64,000 nt of DNA, from contig JAVHNS010000005.1 of assembly GCA_036872755.1 (NCBI GenBank), forward strand, positions 1,984,001 through 2,048,000, read 5' to 3'. The translations under genes and the position numbers were made by a program. Numbering within the stretch: position 1 is the first letter of the stretch; the number at the start of each line of letters is the position of its first letter. The stretch comes from Orbilia blumenaviensis (taxonomy: Eukaryota > Ascomycota > Orbiliomycetes > Orbiliales > Orbiliaceae). Below are positions 23,961 through 35,507 of this stretch, one piece after another. The notes beneath the pieces were generated by a model, which was not told where the DNA came from, ran no database searches, and saw nothing but the letters and a program-made list of their open reading frames with translations.

Positions 23961-25887
23961 TTAGGCCATTGGTTGCTGTTCTCCCATCGATAACCACTGG
24001 GCACGAATAATTTTTTTCAAAATTTTTCCGGCTGGTGATTTTGGGATTGCTTCCACAAAGTAGACGCCACCATCTAAAGCCTTGTACTTGGATAATTTAG
24101 ATAGTATGAAATCCTTGACCTCGGTCTCAGTAATCCTACCAGGCTCGGTTGGAACAACGTAGGCTCTTGGCACTTCTTGTTCGTTATCCTCTGTACCAAC
24201 TTTGATTCCAATGACTGCAGCATCCTTAATGCGTGGGTGTGTTACCAGGATTCCTTCCAACTCGGCAGGAGCAACTTGCCACCCACGAACTTTGATCATT
24301 TCCTAAAGCCCAGTTGGTCAGGTTTATTATGACTTGGGGTTTATGTGAAAAGTCACTACTTAGTACTTACTTTGCTTCTGTCAATGATGTAAAGCTTATT
24401 ATCCTTAAAGTAGGCGACATCACCGGTGCGTACCCACCCATTTTGGAGAAGGAGCTCATCCGTAGCAGCAGGGTTTCCCCAGTACCCGGAACAGCATTGT
24501 GGGGTTCGGATTTGTACTTCTCCCTGTTCACCAGTATGGGTAACATTTACTCCTAATTCATTGATGATTCTAGCTTCAGTATTGGCTAGGAGTTTACTGG
24601 CAGCACCTGTATGGTCGACATCGCCATACTTCATTCCAACAGTAATACCAATTTCTGTCATGCCCCAGATATTCACGATTTCTGCATCATCCGCAAAGCA
24701 GGTACGTGCCTCCATCTGTAACTTGACGTTAAGTGGGGCGCCGCCGCACCAAATCCGTTTAATGGTTTTGAGCTTCTTCTGTGTCTCTGGTGTTGATTTT
24801 AGGAAGCCTTGAAGGACTGGCGGCGCGACTGCAGTTTCATTGATTCTGTAACTTGCAGAAGCATTAGCAAATGCTTTGAGTTCGAAGCGCGGGAGGATGT
24901 ATGTAGTTTGGCCGAGACGAAGTGGGACCCCAATTGTCAGTGGCGCTGCGAATCCATGGAACGACGGAAGACACATCAAGCGTTTGACCTTATTCCGACG
25001 TTAATATATATTATTACCGGGGTATAGGTCCCTGTAAATTTCAACTTTCTAACTTACCTCATATGGCCTCTCCAACGGCTCACGAAGAATTACGCTACCA
25101 GCAACCCAGGCATAGTGTGAGATGGCAATAACTTTTGGCAGCCCTGTAGTCCCTGAGCTCGCAAAGAGCCCCATGAGGGTAGTTTTTGCGGAATTCTCAT
25201 CGTTAAACTTGACCCAATCCTCCTGGTCATGTTCCAGTAGCTCTCTAAATGATTTGATCCCACTTTCTTTGGTTGCTTGTTGACCATGAGTATCAAAAGC
25301 AAAGACCTTATTGATTGGGATAGAGGAGCGCTGAGCTGCTTCCTTAACATTCTTCAAGAGACTTGGTTGAGCGAAAATGAACTTGGTACCAGAGACATTG
25401 AAATGATTCTCCAGCTCAAAGACTGTATATCCTGGATTCGTACCAACAAAAGCGGCGCCACATCCGATGATTGCCAGGAACAAGACAGGGTACATGATCT
25501 GGGGCTTGGTGGTTAGTACTCCCTCGCATACTCCGTTAGTAGTGAAGTATACTCACATCGTTAAATGAGTGGATACAAACGGCATCACCAGGTTGCACTC
25601 CAATGCTGCGAAGTCCACCAATCAACGACTTGACCTGGGCTTTCACCTGAAGGGTAGTCATTGAGCGCTCCGGATTCAAAGCGTCAACATATATCTATGC
25701 CAAACACCAGTTACATTTAGATTCCGCCACTTTTGGTACATTATTTTTGAATGCCACAACTCACAGTTTTGGTATGGTCATATTCGCTGTTTCCAAAAAG
25801 CCAGGTTAATAGATCCACATGTGGGATTTCGTGCGTCGTCTCTCCGCGCATGACCGGTTCACCAGTGTCTTGAGTATGGGGGACCAT
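23961..25887 (-). CDS. 4-coumarate--CoA ligase-like acyl-CoA synthetase
   Basis: Adenylate-forming enzyme that activates an aryl or fatty carboxylic acid with ATP and CoA. Exons 25765-25887, 25557-25694, 25058-25498, 24371-24988 and 23961-24302 are all in phase 0 and give 553 residues, normal for 4CL-like enzymes. Motif A3 SSGTTGLPK is at 201-209; IWGMTEIG and WVRTGDVAYF are the adenylation and hinge motifs; PKSPAGKILKK carries the catalytic lysine near residue 533. The protein ends in PMA, not a standard SKL-type peroxisomal signal, unlike many fungal 4CL-like enzymes. The substrate cannot be read from sequence. The start is the first ATG in the 5' exon. Confidence 0.92.
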
Positions 25888-28800
25888 ATCGCTCGTTGAA
25901 GCAACCGTCGACTTCTCTATAGTGAAGGTTGTCGAGTCTCGAGTATCTATAGGATACTGGTCTAGTGATTTGATAGGACCTGGCTAGCTAGCGAGGCAAT
26001 GAGGTGAGGAGAGCTCTCGCTGTCGAGATCTAAGCCTATATATAAAATGTCGTTTGCTGATATTTGGATATAAAAAAAGGAAGAGCTAGGAAAGTGGAGT
26101 ATATATGCCGAGGCCGTTGGCTGAAGTGGAATCGTAGGGTGCCGAGGTTCGCAGTAGGAGCGATGAAGATGGGGGAGGGGTCATGTAGCCTGGATCCCAG
26201 AAGTTGTGGATGTAAAACAACGAGACTAAAGTGTGGTGGACCTTTTACTTACGATTTCCACTTCCTACCGACACTTCCTACTTTATTAGTAGCCGCTTTC
26301 AGTGCTAATTGGCTGCAACGGAAACCTTGTAGCCACAGCAGTTTCAATTTATTACTTTGCAGCAACGTCCAGTTAATGAGGTTGAAGACTTGTAACCCAG
26401 ATCACGAAGAACCCTCCCGTTTGATCTTTGTGATATGTTCAGAGAGATCAGGTTGGGCAGTCTTCGGACAAAATTCTAGCCGGCGATTTGCAATTCCAGC
26501 CTAATAATCCCACCTGAAGTAGAGCTTACCGACTGGCGCCACGATGAATGCTAAAACGCACGATAGGGCCCCGGTCGCCAGTCGACTACTCTAGAAATAG
26601 AGGCTTTGGAAAACGTATGCCAACGAAGTGAAATGGCATAAAATCCAGAATTCAATGCTTGTAGGAGCGGAGTAGCTAGGTAAGGATTGACTATATATAG
26701 AAAATACGATAGCGTATGTACCCTAGCTGGCTAATCGTACCACTAGACCAGGAGCCCAACCAGTTATATCCTTGTCGTAGTTGTATCAACTCGAATATTT
26801 CCAGGTATGCGTATAGTAAGCCCCCAGACCCCCCAGACCCTGAATATTAATGTTGGAAGGGACGCCTAGGCAGCAAAGAAAGACGGTGGTTCAACTAAGA
26901 GTTCCAGCGAAGCTTCAATTAACGAAAAGAAAGAAAGAATTGCTAGCCAAGTGTGGTTATAGATCCGCGGCCGCGTGGTTATTGTAGCGCATATTAAAGA
27001 TATATGAATTCCATGGGTACATATACTCTGTCTTCCAGGTCATTTGATCTTTCGAAAAATATGGTGTTCTTATGGAAGATGTCGTACGAGGGTCGACAAG
27101 GTGAATTGAGTCAAGTTCTAGTTCATAACTCTTATCCATAGGTACTTCCTAGCATCGGTTGGAAATCATATGATCTTCCCGATTCCCCGTGCATAAAATC
27201 TGGTATGCATCAAAGTTGATTGATAGATCGGATCCGGCCAATACATTTAGAAGTCTGGATAATATAATGCATACGAGTATGCACATCAACTACATTCCAG
27301 GCAGACAAAGCGGCCCGTGTCGGGTCGTGTCGTTTTTTTTTTTTTTTCGAGTGTTGCATATCGATATCCACAAGTGGGATATCTCAAAATACCGGTTACC
27401 GGATAGTTTAGCCAAACTGGTGAGGGTCTGGGAAACAAGGGTTCGGACTCTTTACTAAAACTAGTCGTGCTCTACAATTGCCCTAAACGTTCGACCCATG
27501 TAGCTCCATTCCTAGCTTTAAGCGCGCTTCCAATCTATGGATATAGTTGCCAGTGCCGCAAGCAAGTTGGACTATAGCTACTGGAATGCGCATCTTCAGC
27601 ACACCGTGCACCACAAACACGAGGCCCCAAGAAATATGGTGAAAATGCCGATTTAGGATATTTTATGTACAAAAAGGTGTAGTGCCTTATATGCAAGTGC
27701 CCTCTTCAGCTGTTTGAAACAAATTTAACAATACGCACGTTTGCACGCGAACCCGCACCTGCAGATTTCGAAGTGTCAATTGATTGTCTTATAGGCCCTA
27801 TGGCTAACGTTGCTAACAGTAATTATGATCGCAACAAAGGGTACACAGGCTCAGCCCAGTCTCACATTCGAGTTCAGCTCGATCGACCAGGCAGCACAAA
27901 GCTTTCATTCGTTTTCAGTGCTTATTGTGCAGTAACACCGTCCTCCCAAGAAGTCCAAAAGTTCTTACACCGCATGAATAGCCATGCGAGAGCCTGGCGC
28001 GTATGTAGTGCACCTATAGTCCACGTTACCATTTCTGCAGCCCAAAGTTCAATCGGCGTTATGGAATGAGCGAATCCGAGACGAAGTCAGACAATTGGCA
28101 TTGGTGGACTGCCATATAACCATAGGATATAGTTGTCACACAAAGTTGGCGGTGTATCAGCCTCCTTTAAAATATGATAATATCAATTGGAATACTTTTG
28201 CAGTATTCCGGGGTATCTGCGGCAAATGTGAATGTTGAAACATGCACAATGAAAGTTTATGAGGAATTGACTTTGAGTAATGTGACTTGGCACCCAACTT
28301 TGCTGCCTGCCACGATATAGGTTAAATTTGGTGCCAGTCTAACTTAGTATTTTTGCGTCTGAAGGTACATATTCCAACGTTCCTGTCTAAACCGCCTACC
28401 AACGCTAAGGTTGCACCTCGACCAGTGGCTTTAAAACTTGCATATGGGGTCACAAGGCCGGCAAATCGCAAAGAAACGGTTATTCTGATGTTAACTTCGG
28501 GTAATAGTAAACTAATACTTTTTTCATTAGTATTACCACTATTTTTTATAAAAGAAAGACTGAAAAAACAAGTCTATTTAGTCGTTGCAGGAAGAGCCTG
28601 GTCTAGGCTGGTAGGTTCAGGACCAGATGCATGCGTTTTCACCTTGTAACTCCAAGTATCCGATCCGTCCTCATTTATTTCCCGTAAACACCCATAATAT
28701 GGTTGGTTTGGAATGGTGGATAGCATATAATGGCGTAAATTTCTGACGATCGAAGTTGGGTCAATCAACACGTATGTCTACAGCGGCATTGTTGCATTTT

Positions 28801-31800
28801 TCTTGTTAAAGCTGAACCCGCCGCGTGCACGTGTGGTGACCACAAAAAGCGCCGCCTAGAATCAGGCTCGCGATGCTACCAAGAATCCAGTCACAAGTTA
28901 TGCATTACTTTCGGGATCCGGCGGCGATTCGTAGGAAGTTTGGATGACCAAATGTCACACTTAATTCTCATATTGATATTATCTGTGTAGCTGTGCTTAA
29001 GCCTTGCGAATGTAACCTTTGGGGGCGTTTGCATAATTTTGTGGCTTCTGTTTAGCTATGTTAATATTTGGTAACCTCCGGGTTAATTACACTTGTCTGT
29101 GCATTGCGTGGCGTACAGAGCGGCAGGATGGAAACAGTTCATTTTGCAGTTCTTGCAGTGGTTAACCTGGCAGGTGTGCTGATAAAATAACATTCGCTTC
29201 AGCATCCTAGTATCTAAGGTTCACGAACTCTTGTTCTAGCTCAGATATCGATATATATATCGGCCGAGGCAGACGTCGACATGCTAACCACAAAGACCTT
29301 TCCGCGCCGGATCAAAAGCTTCATTCCTAGGAAAGCAAATATTGATACGAGTAATCCACTCACGGCGATAGTGACTTGAAACCGTGTTCTTGATCCGAAT
29401 CACACCAATTTGATCTACGGAAGTGGAATGTTCGGATTTCAATTCACAAGCGAGCCAGAACCTGGGCCCAGGCTCCCGCCGCGCCAAGCCAGTTTTCAAG
29501 ATGTTCTATCAAATCGGAAGTGCAGGGCGAGAATGGCAAGTGGGGCGGCGGGGTTTCTTGCATTGTCACACAGTCTTGTCTCCACAGGGCGAGACCTTCC
29601 TGGAGCTCTCATTAGCCAAGAAGCAAACTTTAAAACCCGGTATCCGGCTGCAGGACGAGCCTCTTGCACGGCCAGGAGCCCCCCAAAATTTGGCAGCCCA
29701 TTGTATTTTAACATATACCCCGTCAGATGTCTCTAAAATGAACAGCCTTAATAGTAATATCGCGAAGAATGAGAGACGGCTCAGCGATAAGGTATATTTT
29801 ATAAATATAACCAGGCCCATGCTCCTAGGCTAGAAAGAATTCAAAACACGCGACGATCTTCATATGTGCGCTTCGCCTATACCGCAAATAATGGTTATGG
29901 TATTGTTTAGAAATATATCGAGAAAAATCAGCAGCTACTCTCATAGGGTTGCTGATCGCAGTTCGTACTATCACTATTAAGCGGAATAAAATCTCGGTAT
30001 ATGTAAATGGATACAGAGATCGCGATCACCTTTCGTCCCGTCAAGGTTGTTAATGTTGGTATGTGTATTCTCGTTGGTTGATTATAGGATCTGGACGCTA
30101 AATACATCATTCCGTAATTGAGCAATGAGATCACTAAGTTCGAAGAGCTTGTGTTATGATAAGCATGCATTGCGCATGAGCTATACGGCTTCAGAAAGCT
30201 ATATTCTAAGTATTATATTAGATACGCTTTAGATCAATAACTGATTCACGGCCACTCGTGCACAAAAGAGAAGAGATACAGAAAGCTTTCCGAACCCGAT
30301 GAGTTGAGAATTTATTCGAGGTCAAGAAGCATGCTGTGCAATGTGGATCCGAATATATAATCCGCGCCACTCCAATCGATTAACTGTTATATGTGAACAT
30401 CATATCGGATGACGGGTTTCTTTCCGATCTTAGGAACATCGGCCGCATGAGTTGTTTAAATCGAAAAAGTGTCACCGCACGCCCAGATTTTTTAAGAAAT
30501 GCGCAATGCTGCTATGGCCAATTAATGAGACAATCAGCATTGGCCAAACCGCAATGGACAATCAGGATAGCCTTGGTTAGGGGACCCTTGCCAAAATTTT
30601 CAAGTTTAAAACAGCGTGTTGGAATGTTTCCTGTTCAGCAACATTGCAAGGCAATGCATGTACCTGCGGACTCTTAGCTCAGTATAGATGCAATTGGACG
30701 CAATTATTTCTTCATCTGCATGCAAGGGCAGAAATAATTCAGTTTCAGGGCTCCAGAATTTATAGTACATGTGGCGTTACAGGTATTTCTCCGACAATCC
30801 GGTCTTTCCGTTGGTCGGTACCTGGGGTTTAGTGTTTGCTTCTGCGGCTAGCTAACTTTCTATGAGACATATAGGAACGGCCAATTTCTGTGAAGGAAAA
30901 GGCGTAGCCAGCATATAGAGAATGAGGGTGTGACAACTTGTTAACTATGGAAACGGATCCGCAGCGGGTCCCCAGGACAGGTCGACCCGGCATCAAACTA
31001 GACAAACTCTAGGCAGACAATGAGCTGGTGTGATTTTATCCGCTAGATTTTATGTATACTCACTTCCTAGCATACTGCGGGGAAGATCTGGGGTAGAATT
31101 AGTCTCATGGGTAGAATCCGATGCTATAAAAGTATTTCACACCGGACCGAGACTATTTCACACCTATACGTACGTAGGCACAAGTAATGAATTTGGTAGA
31201 AGGCTAAAGAGCTTAAGTTTAAAAGTTAATTAGCTCGAGCAATTAACCGGAATAGAACTACTAGTCACGCTGTCGGAATGCTACCATTGAATACATATAT
31301 AGCCGCTTACTTGGCCCTTGGTATCAATTATCCCCGAACGTCGCGGACACGTCCCTACCGTTCTATATTAAAATCATCAAATCTTCTAGTCTTCAAGTTA
31401 GCAAAGATATAAATATATTCTATAAAGTCTTAGGTATATTGATACTCCTGCTTCATATTAGAGTATAGAAACCGCGAGCTATATTATATCTTTTTGCGTA
31501 TTACATATTTATTCTTGTAAGTTTTTGCTCGGAACTGCAGCCAATATAAGTACCTGGGCACATATCGATTCATCTAAATAGATATGCACATCCACGAAGA
31601 CGCTTAATTAGCAAGCAATATACTAGGGACCTAAGTATACATCCAGTATACCATACATACAGCTAGCGGGAGCACTGGCTTGGAAATCCTTTTGACAAGA
31701 TACCTAGTGTCAATTTTCAAACCCAAAATTTGTGTTACAGCTAAGTAACGACGCTGACGTAAGGTAAACCTCGATACTCCGAGAGTTACAGCTAAGGTCA

Positions 31801-31992
31801 GATCAGAGAAATGGCAGAAATTATCATCCTATAAGAGTAATACTCTCACTTCTAGCAGATGATACAAGTACCCAGGGGCTTAAGTACTTGATCGGTATAG
31901 CATACCTTTTAATAGGTAGTAACATCATACATCATCATACATCACCAGCTTAAAAAGAGCGCTGCGGGGTATACCCTATCTCCAGGGCAATA
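25888..31992. other. 6.1-kb gene-free stretch
   Basis: No frame here shows a protein family, a plausible chain of exons or a conserved motif; the longest open frames (about 140 codons near 26064-26504 and 29423-29833) have low-quality composition. I see no long terminal repeats, transposase or reverse-transcriptase motifs, and the base composition is not strongly AT-skewed, which argues against heavily RIP-mutated transposons. Only small simple repeats occur, such as a CCCCCAGAC duplication near 26820 and a T run near 27335. Confidence 0.45.
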
Positions 31993-33789
31993 ATGGAGGT
32001 CAACAATACTGAGATGGCTGTATTCACAGCCGAGCTTTCGATTCCATCTGCTCAACCTATTGCATATATTCTCCCTCTTTCCCATAGGTCCGCTCTTCCT
32101 CCTGCGTTTCATAATCAACGCCAACGACATAGATATCAACTCCCTTCTGTGTCGAAAGTTTCTCTATCTTCCACTGCCAAGTGGTCAACATTCTCAAGGA
32201 CCTCCGGTGATTCCTCTAATACAGATATCCCGGTCCCTTTCGCAAAACCAGAGACGGTATTCTCCCGCCTGCGGAGAATAACCAGAAGAGCCATGGCAGA
32301 GGTAACTCACTACATCAGAGACGACAAAGGCGGGTTCATGTACCCAGCTGCCGACGAGATTGCGAATCCACTCGAATACGAACATAGACGTTACTGGACT
32401 CGGAGTATCTTTGCAAGGGACCCAGTTCTCAGCTACGACGTTGAAAAGGGAGGTGCGCTATACCCTGGTCCTCTACCAGAGCAACAGTCCTACATCTGGC
32501 CTAAACTTCGACATGGTTTTCTCTCAGCATACCGAAAACTATTCAGCTTAATCTTCCTTGGGAACCTTGCTGGGCTTCTATACGTCGCCTTGGCATTCAG
32601 TGGTCCTGGAAGACTTACTCATTTGTCTACGGCCGTCTCTACAAACCTACTCGTTGCTGTCCTTATTCGTCAGGATTTCGTCGTCAATGCGATTTTCTCC
32701 TTTTTTGCTTTAACTCCCCAATGGTTTCCCCTTCGAGTTCGCCGTTGGATTGCCAAGGTGTATGAATACGGCGGCGTTCACAGTGGTGCAGCTATTGCCG
32801 CTACAATGTGGTACATCTTGCTAACCGTGGAGGTCACTCGAACATATGCTAGGGCGTTGCATAATAGAGCCCCTGCTAGCCATATGAATGCTCTCCTGCT
32901 CCTGACTTGGACCCCACTGATCATACTTCTTTTGATCCTTGTATTCACGATTCCGGGGCTCCGGCGCCGATTCCACGATCAGTTCGAAGTTTCTCATCGT
33001 TTTGGCGGTTGGCTTGCGATTCTAATCATCTGGGTCCAAGCGATCGTTATGGCGGATGCAATGCGTGGATCGGCATCCCTTGGCAAAACCCTCGCTCGAA
33101 ACCCGTCCTTCTGGTTTCTTATTATCATAACGGCTTGTATCATATATCCATGGCTCCGACTTCGCAAGGTAGTGGTCCGACCCCAGCGACTCTCTCAACA
33201 CGCCACTCGTCTTTGGTTCGACACCGTCAAAGTCGGATTCTGTCAAGGGTTTGCCGTCAGTGATAGTCCACTTTTCGAATGGCACACATTTGCCTCCCTC
33301 CCAGAGCCAGATTTCCAATCATGTTCCCTTTTAGTCTCGAATGCTGGTGATTGGACCAAAAAACAAATCAATCAGGGCCCGCATAGGCTCTGGATCCGTG
33401 GGATCCCTCGAACTGGGGTTTTACGTATCGCCCCGATATTCAAATCTGTCATTATGGTAGCGACGGGTAGTGGTATTGGTCCTCAGCTCTCATTCTTGCT
33501 CGGGTGTGGAAAAAACCTGAAGTACCGCCTTCTCTGGTCTACTCGGAGTCCCGAGGAAACCTACGGGAAGGAAATTATGGATCTTGTCAATAAAGTTGAT
33601 CCACAGGCTGTGATAATTGATACAAAAAAAACCGGCCGTCCCGACATTGTCCAGATCTCTTACGAACTTTATAAGAGTATGAACGCCGAGGCTGTTTTTA
33701 TCATTTCAAACCAAAAGATCACCAGGAGCACGGTTTATGCCTTGGAATCTCGTGGCATCCCCGCTTATGGACCTGTTTTCGACTCTTGA
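31993..33789 (+). CDS. TmpA-like integral membrane flavin/NAD oxidoreductase
   Basis: Intronless, 598 residues. It resembles Aspergillus nidulans TmpA, a membrane flavoprotein that affects conidiation through an extracellular signal, and the similar C-terminal domain of some NRPS-like enzymes. Residues 1-165 are soluble. About seven hydrophobic segments lie between 180 and 395 (e.g. LLLLTWTPLIILLLILVF, FGGWLAILIIWVQAIVMA, FWFLIIITACIIYPWL). The C-terminal 200 residues look like a ferredoxin-reductase fold with a nucleotide-binding loop VATGSGIGPQLSFLL. The electron acceptor and product are unknown. The gene stands alone next to gene-free DNA. The ATG is the first in frame; a later start at residue 100 is possible. 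Confidence 0.82.
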   Translation: MEVNNTEMAVFTAELSIPSAQPIAYILPLSHRSALPPAFHNQRQRHRYQLPSVSKVSLSSTAKWSTFSRTSGDSSNTDIPVPFAKPETVFSRLRRITRRAMAEVTHYIRDDKGGFMYPAADEIANPLEYEHRRYWTRSIFARDPVLSYDVEKGGALYPGPLPEQQSYIWPKLRHGFLSAYRKLFSLIFLGNLAGLLYVALAFSGPGRLTHLSTAVSTNLLVAVLIRQDFVVNAIFSFFALTPQWFPLRVRRWIAKVYEYGGVHSGAAIAATMWYILLTVEVTRTYARALHNRAPASHMNALLLLTWTPLIILLLILVFTIPGLRRRFHDQFEVSHRFGGWLAILIIWVQAIVMADAMRGSASLGKTLARNPSFWFLIIITACIIYPWLRLRKVVVRPQRLSQHATRLWFDTVKVGFCQGFAVSDSPLFEWHTFASLPEPDFQSCSLLVSNAGDWTKKQINQGPHRLWIRGIPRTGVLRIAPIFKSVIMVATGSGIGPQLSFLLGCGKNLKYRLLWSTRSPEETYGKEIMDLVNKVDPQAVIIDTKKTGRPDIVQISYELYKSMNAEAVFIISNQKITRSTVYALESRGIPAYGPVFDS

Positions 33790-34743
33790 GCAAATTGACA
33801 CCCATCATCTCGACCTTGCTTACAGCCCTACCACCATTACCTATTTAAAAGGTATACGGCGAAGTTAACGGAATTTGTCGGCTTTTGGAATCCTTTTATC
33901 ATCATTGCGCAAGCATGGAACCGGCGTTCAGGGGCATTTCTTTTTCTCTTTTTTTTATTCATAAATTTATCCTTAATTATCCGCACTTTCCGCATTTTCC
34001 GCGTTTAATGCGTTTGCATTTTCATTTTCCTATTCTTGCCACTATGGTGGTGCCCGCTATGTACCTAACGCTGGCGAATATTCATGTGCATTGTTCGTTA
34101 GCCTGACTTTGGCTTCAGCCGGTCACTTTCTGGACATTATAGTTTGCCCCCTCAATGCAATTCCAAAAAAAAATCCCCAATGCTAATAATTGAAAATTTC
34201 GCTCCCCCGACTGAGCTATTCAGTCAAGTCGTTTTCGAGATTGATTCTGTGGCTAGTTTGGCAGTCTAGTTAGTCGTAAATTTTCGTTTAGCAAGGCGTA
34301 TTATTATATGAGAATCGCAATATAGTACTGCCCCGCTTCGGCTTTCGGTCGTGCCTACTTAGTTATGAATGTTCGAATCCAACCCACAACATTTGTTGCT
34401 CCAATGGCTCATTATGATTCAATATTGACTCAGCTCTTACAATTGGCTGGTACGTACTAGTTCTTAAACCAGCTATAGCGGCAGAGTTACAGAAACTGGA
34501 AGTATATAGTTTGAATTTGAAAGTTGGATTAGTATGCCCCCTACTCACCAGCTTGAGTGATATTCCTCAGATTTAAAACTTTACGATCCTTCAAACTCGA
34601 TTCAAATATCTCAGAAGACAAATCTATAATATCCGATCCATTACTTCAAACTGAAACTTCGAAGTCGAAGGTCACAAATTTAAAGCAGAGCCAAAATCCA
34701 ACACGCAACACAACCGTAGCATACGTGAACTGGGTCCTGAAGA
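33790..34743. other. intergenic, TmpA-like 3' side / GNAT upstream
   Basis: About 950 bp. CT-rich DNA follows the stop at 33790 to about 34030; the rest has no gene or clear signal. A tRNA B-box-like string at 34368 lacks a matching A box. Confidence 0.35.
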
Positions 34744-35507
34744 ATGGCTATACCGCTGCTTCCTTTCCCATCTCTCCCAGCCAAAAATGGTTACCAATAT
34801 ATAGCCCGCTGGGCAGATTCCTCCGATATCCCATGCCTCACAGCTCTTCATTTCGCCGCTTTTGGGAGCGAGGTAGACCAATTTATCCCCAACAACACAG
34901 ACGGACAGGCATGGATGTCCGAGGCGTTTCGAGTATGCTTCGAAGAGTTTGGGCAACACTGCCTTACACTGGTGATTACTGCAAAAAGGCTTGGGGGTGG
35001 CAGTGAAATAGAGACAGATGGAGATATCGTGGCGTATGCGAGATATATTATACCCACTCGGGCGGTATGGGATAATATGTATTCGTACCCTAAAGCTATC
35101 GGGGAAATGGATCAGTCCAAGATTGATAACTTTTTAGGAGGGCTGGAAAAACAGCATGCGGAAATCATGGGATGGGGTGAAGGTGAAAGGGAAACAAAAC
35201 ATCTATGTAAGTTGGGCTTCCTTCCTGTTGGTCAATTGGTAATTATATACCATATTGACTTGATACTAATATATTGCTTGGTCCAGGGTTCGAGAATCTA
35301 GCGACTCATCCTGATCATCGAAGACTAGGAATCGGAAGGGCATTAGTACAATATGTATGTGCGATCGCAGATGATATGGGACTTGAAGTATACCTAGATG
35401 CCTCGGACTTCGGGATGGGATTGTATGAGAAGTTTGGGTTTAAGACAGTTGAAGGAGACGGCAATCGAGCAGTTAGTGCTCCCATGGTGAGAAAACCAAA
35501 ATATTAG
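34744..35507 (+). CDS. GNAT-family N-acetyltransferase
   Basis: Transfers acetyl from acetyl-CoA to an amine; the acceptor is unknown. Exons 34744-35206 and 35287-35507 give 227 residues. The N-terminal part starts the fold (YIARWADSSDIPCLTALHFAAF). The diagnostic acetyl-CoA loop, LATHPDHRRLGIGRALVQY, is right after the splice junction, followed by the beta5/alpha4 element VYLDASDFGMGLYEKFGF. The layout matches small fungal GNATs that often accompany secondary metabolism or polyamine modification, but no partner genes are near. A frame overlapping its 5' end (from 34557) is a shadow. Confidence 0.85.

Noticed and set aside
26064..26504. 146-codon plus-strand frame upstream of the acyl-CoA ligase
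   Set aside because: Cys/Trp-rich composition without domain or neighbours to splice to; overlaps the probable promoter of the ligase gene.
29423..29833. 136-codon plus-strand frame in the gene-free stretch, overlapped by frames on both strands
   Set aside because: Three frames are open over the same GC-rich patch, which points to composition rather than coding.
34360..34390. tRNA-like B box (GTTCGAATCC)
   Set aside because: No A box at the right distance and no cloverleaf can be drawn.
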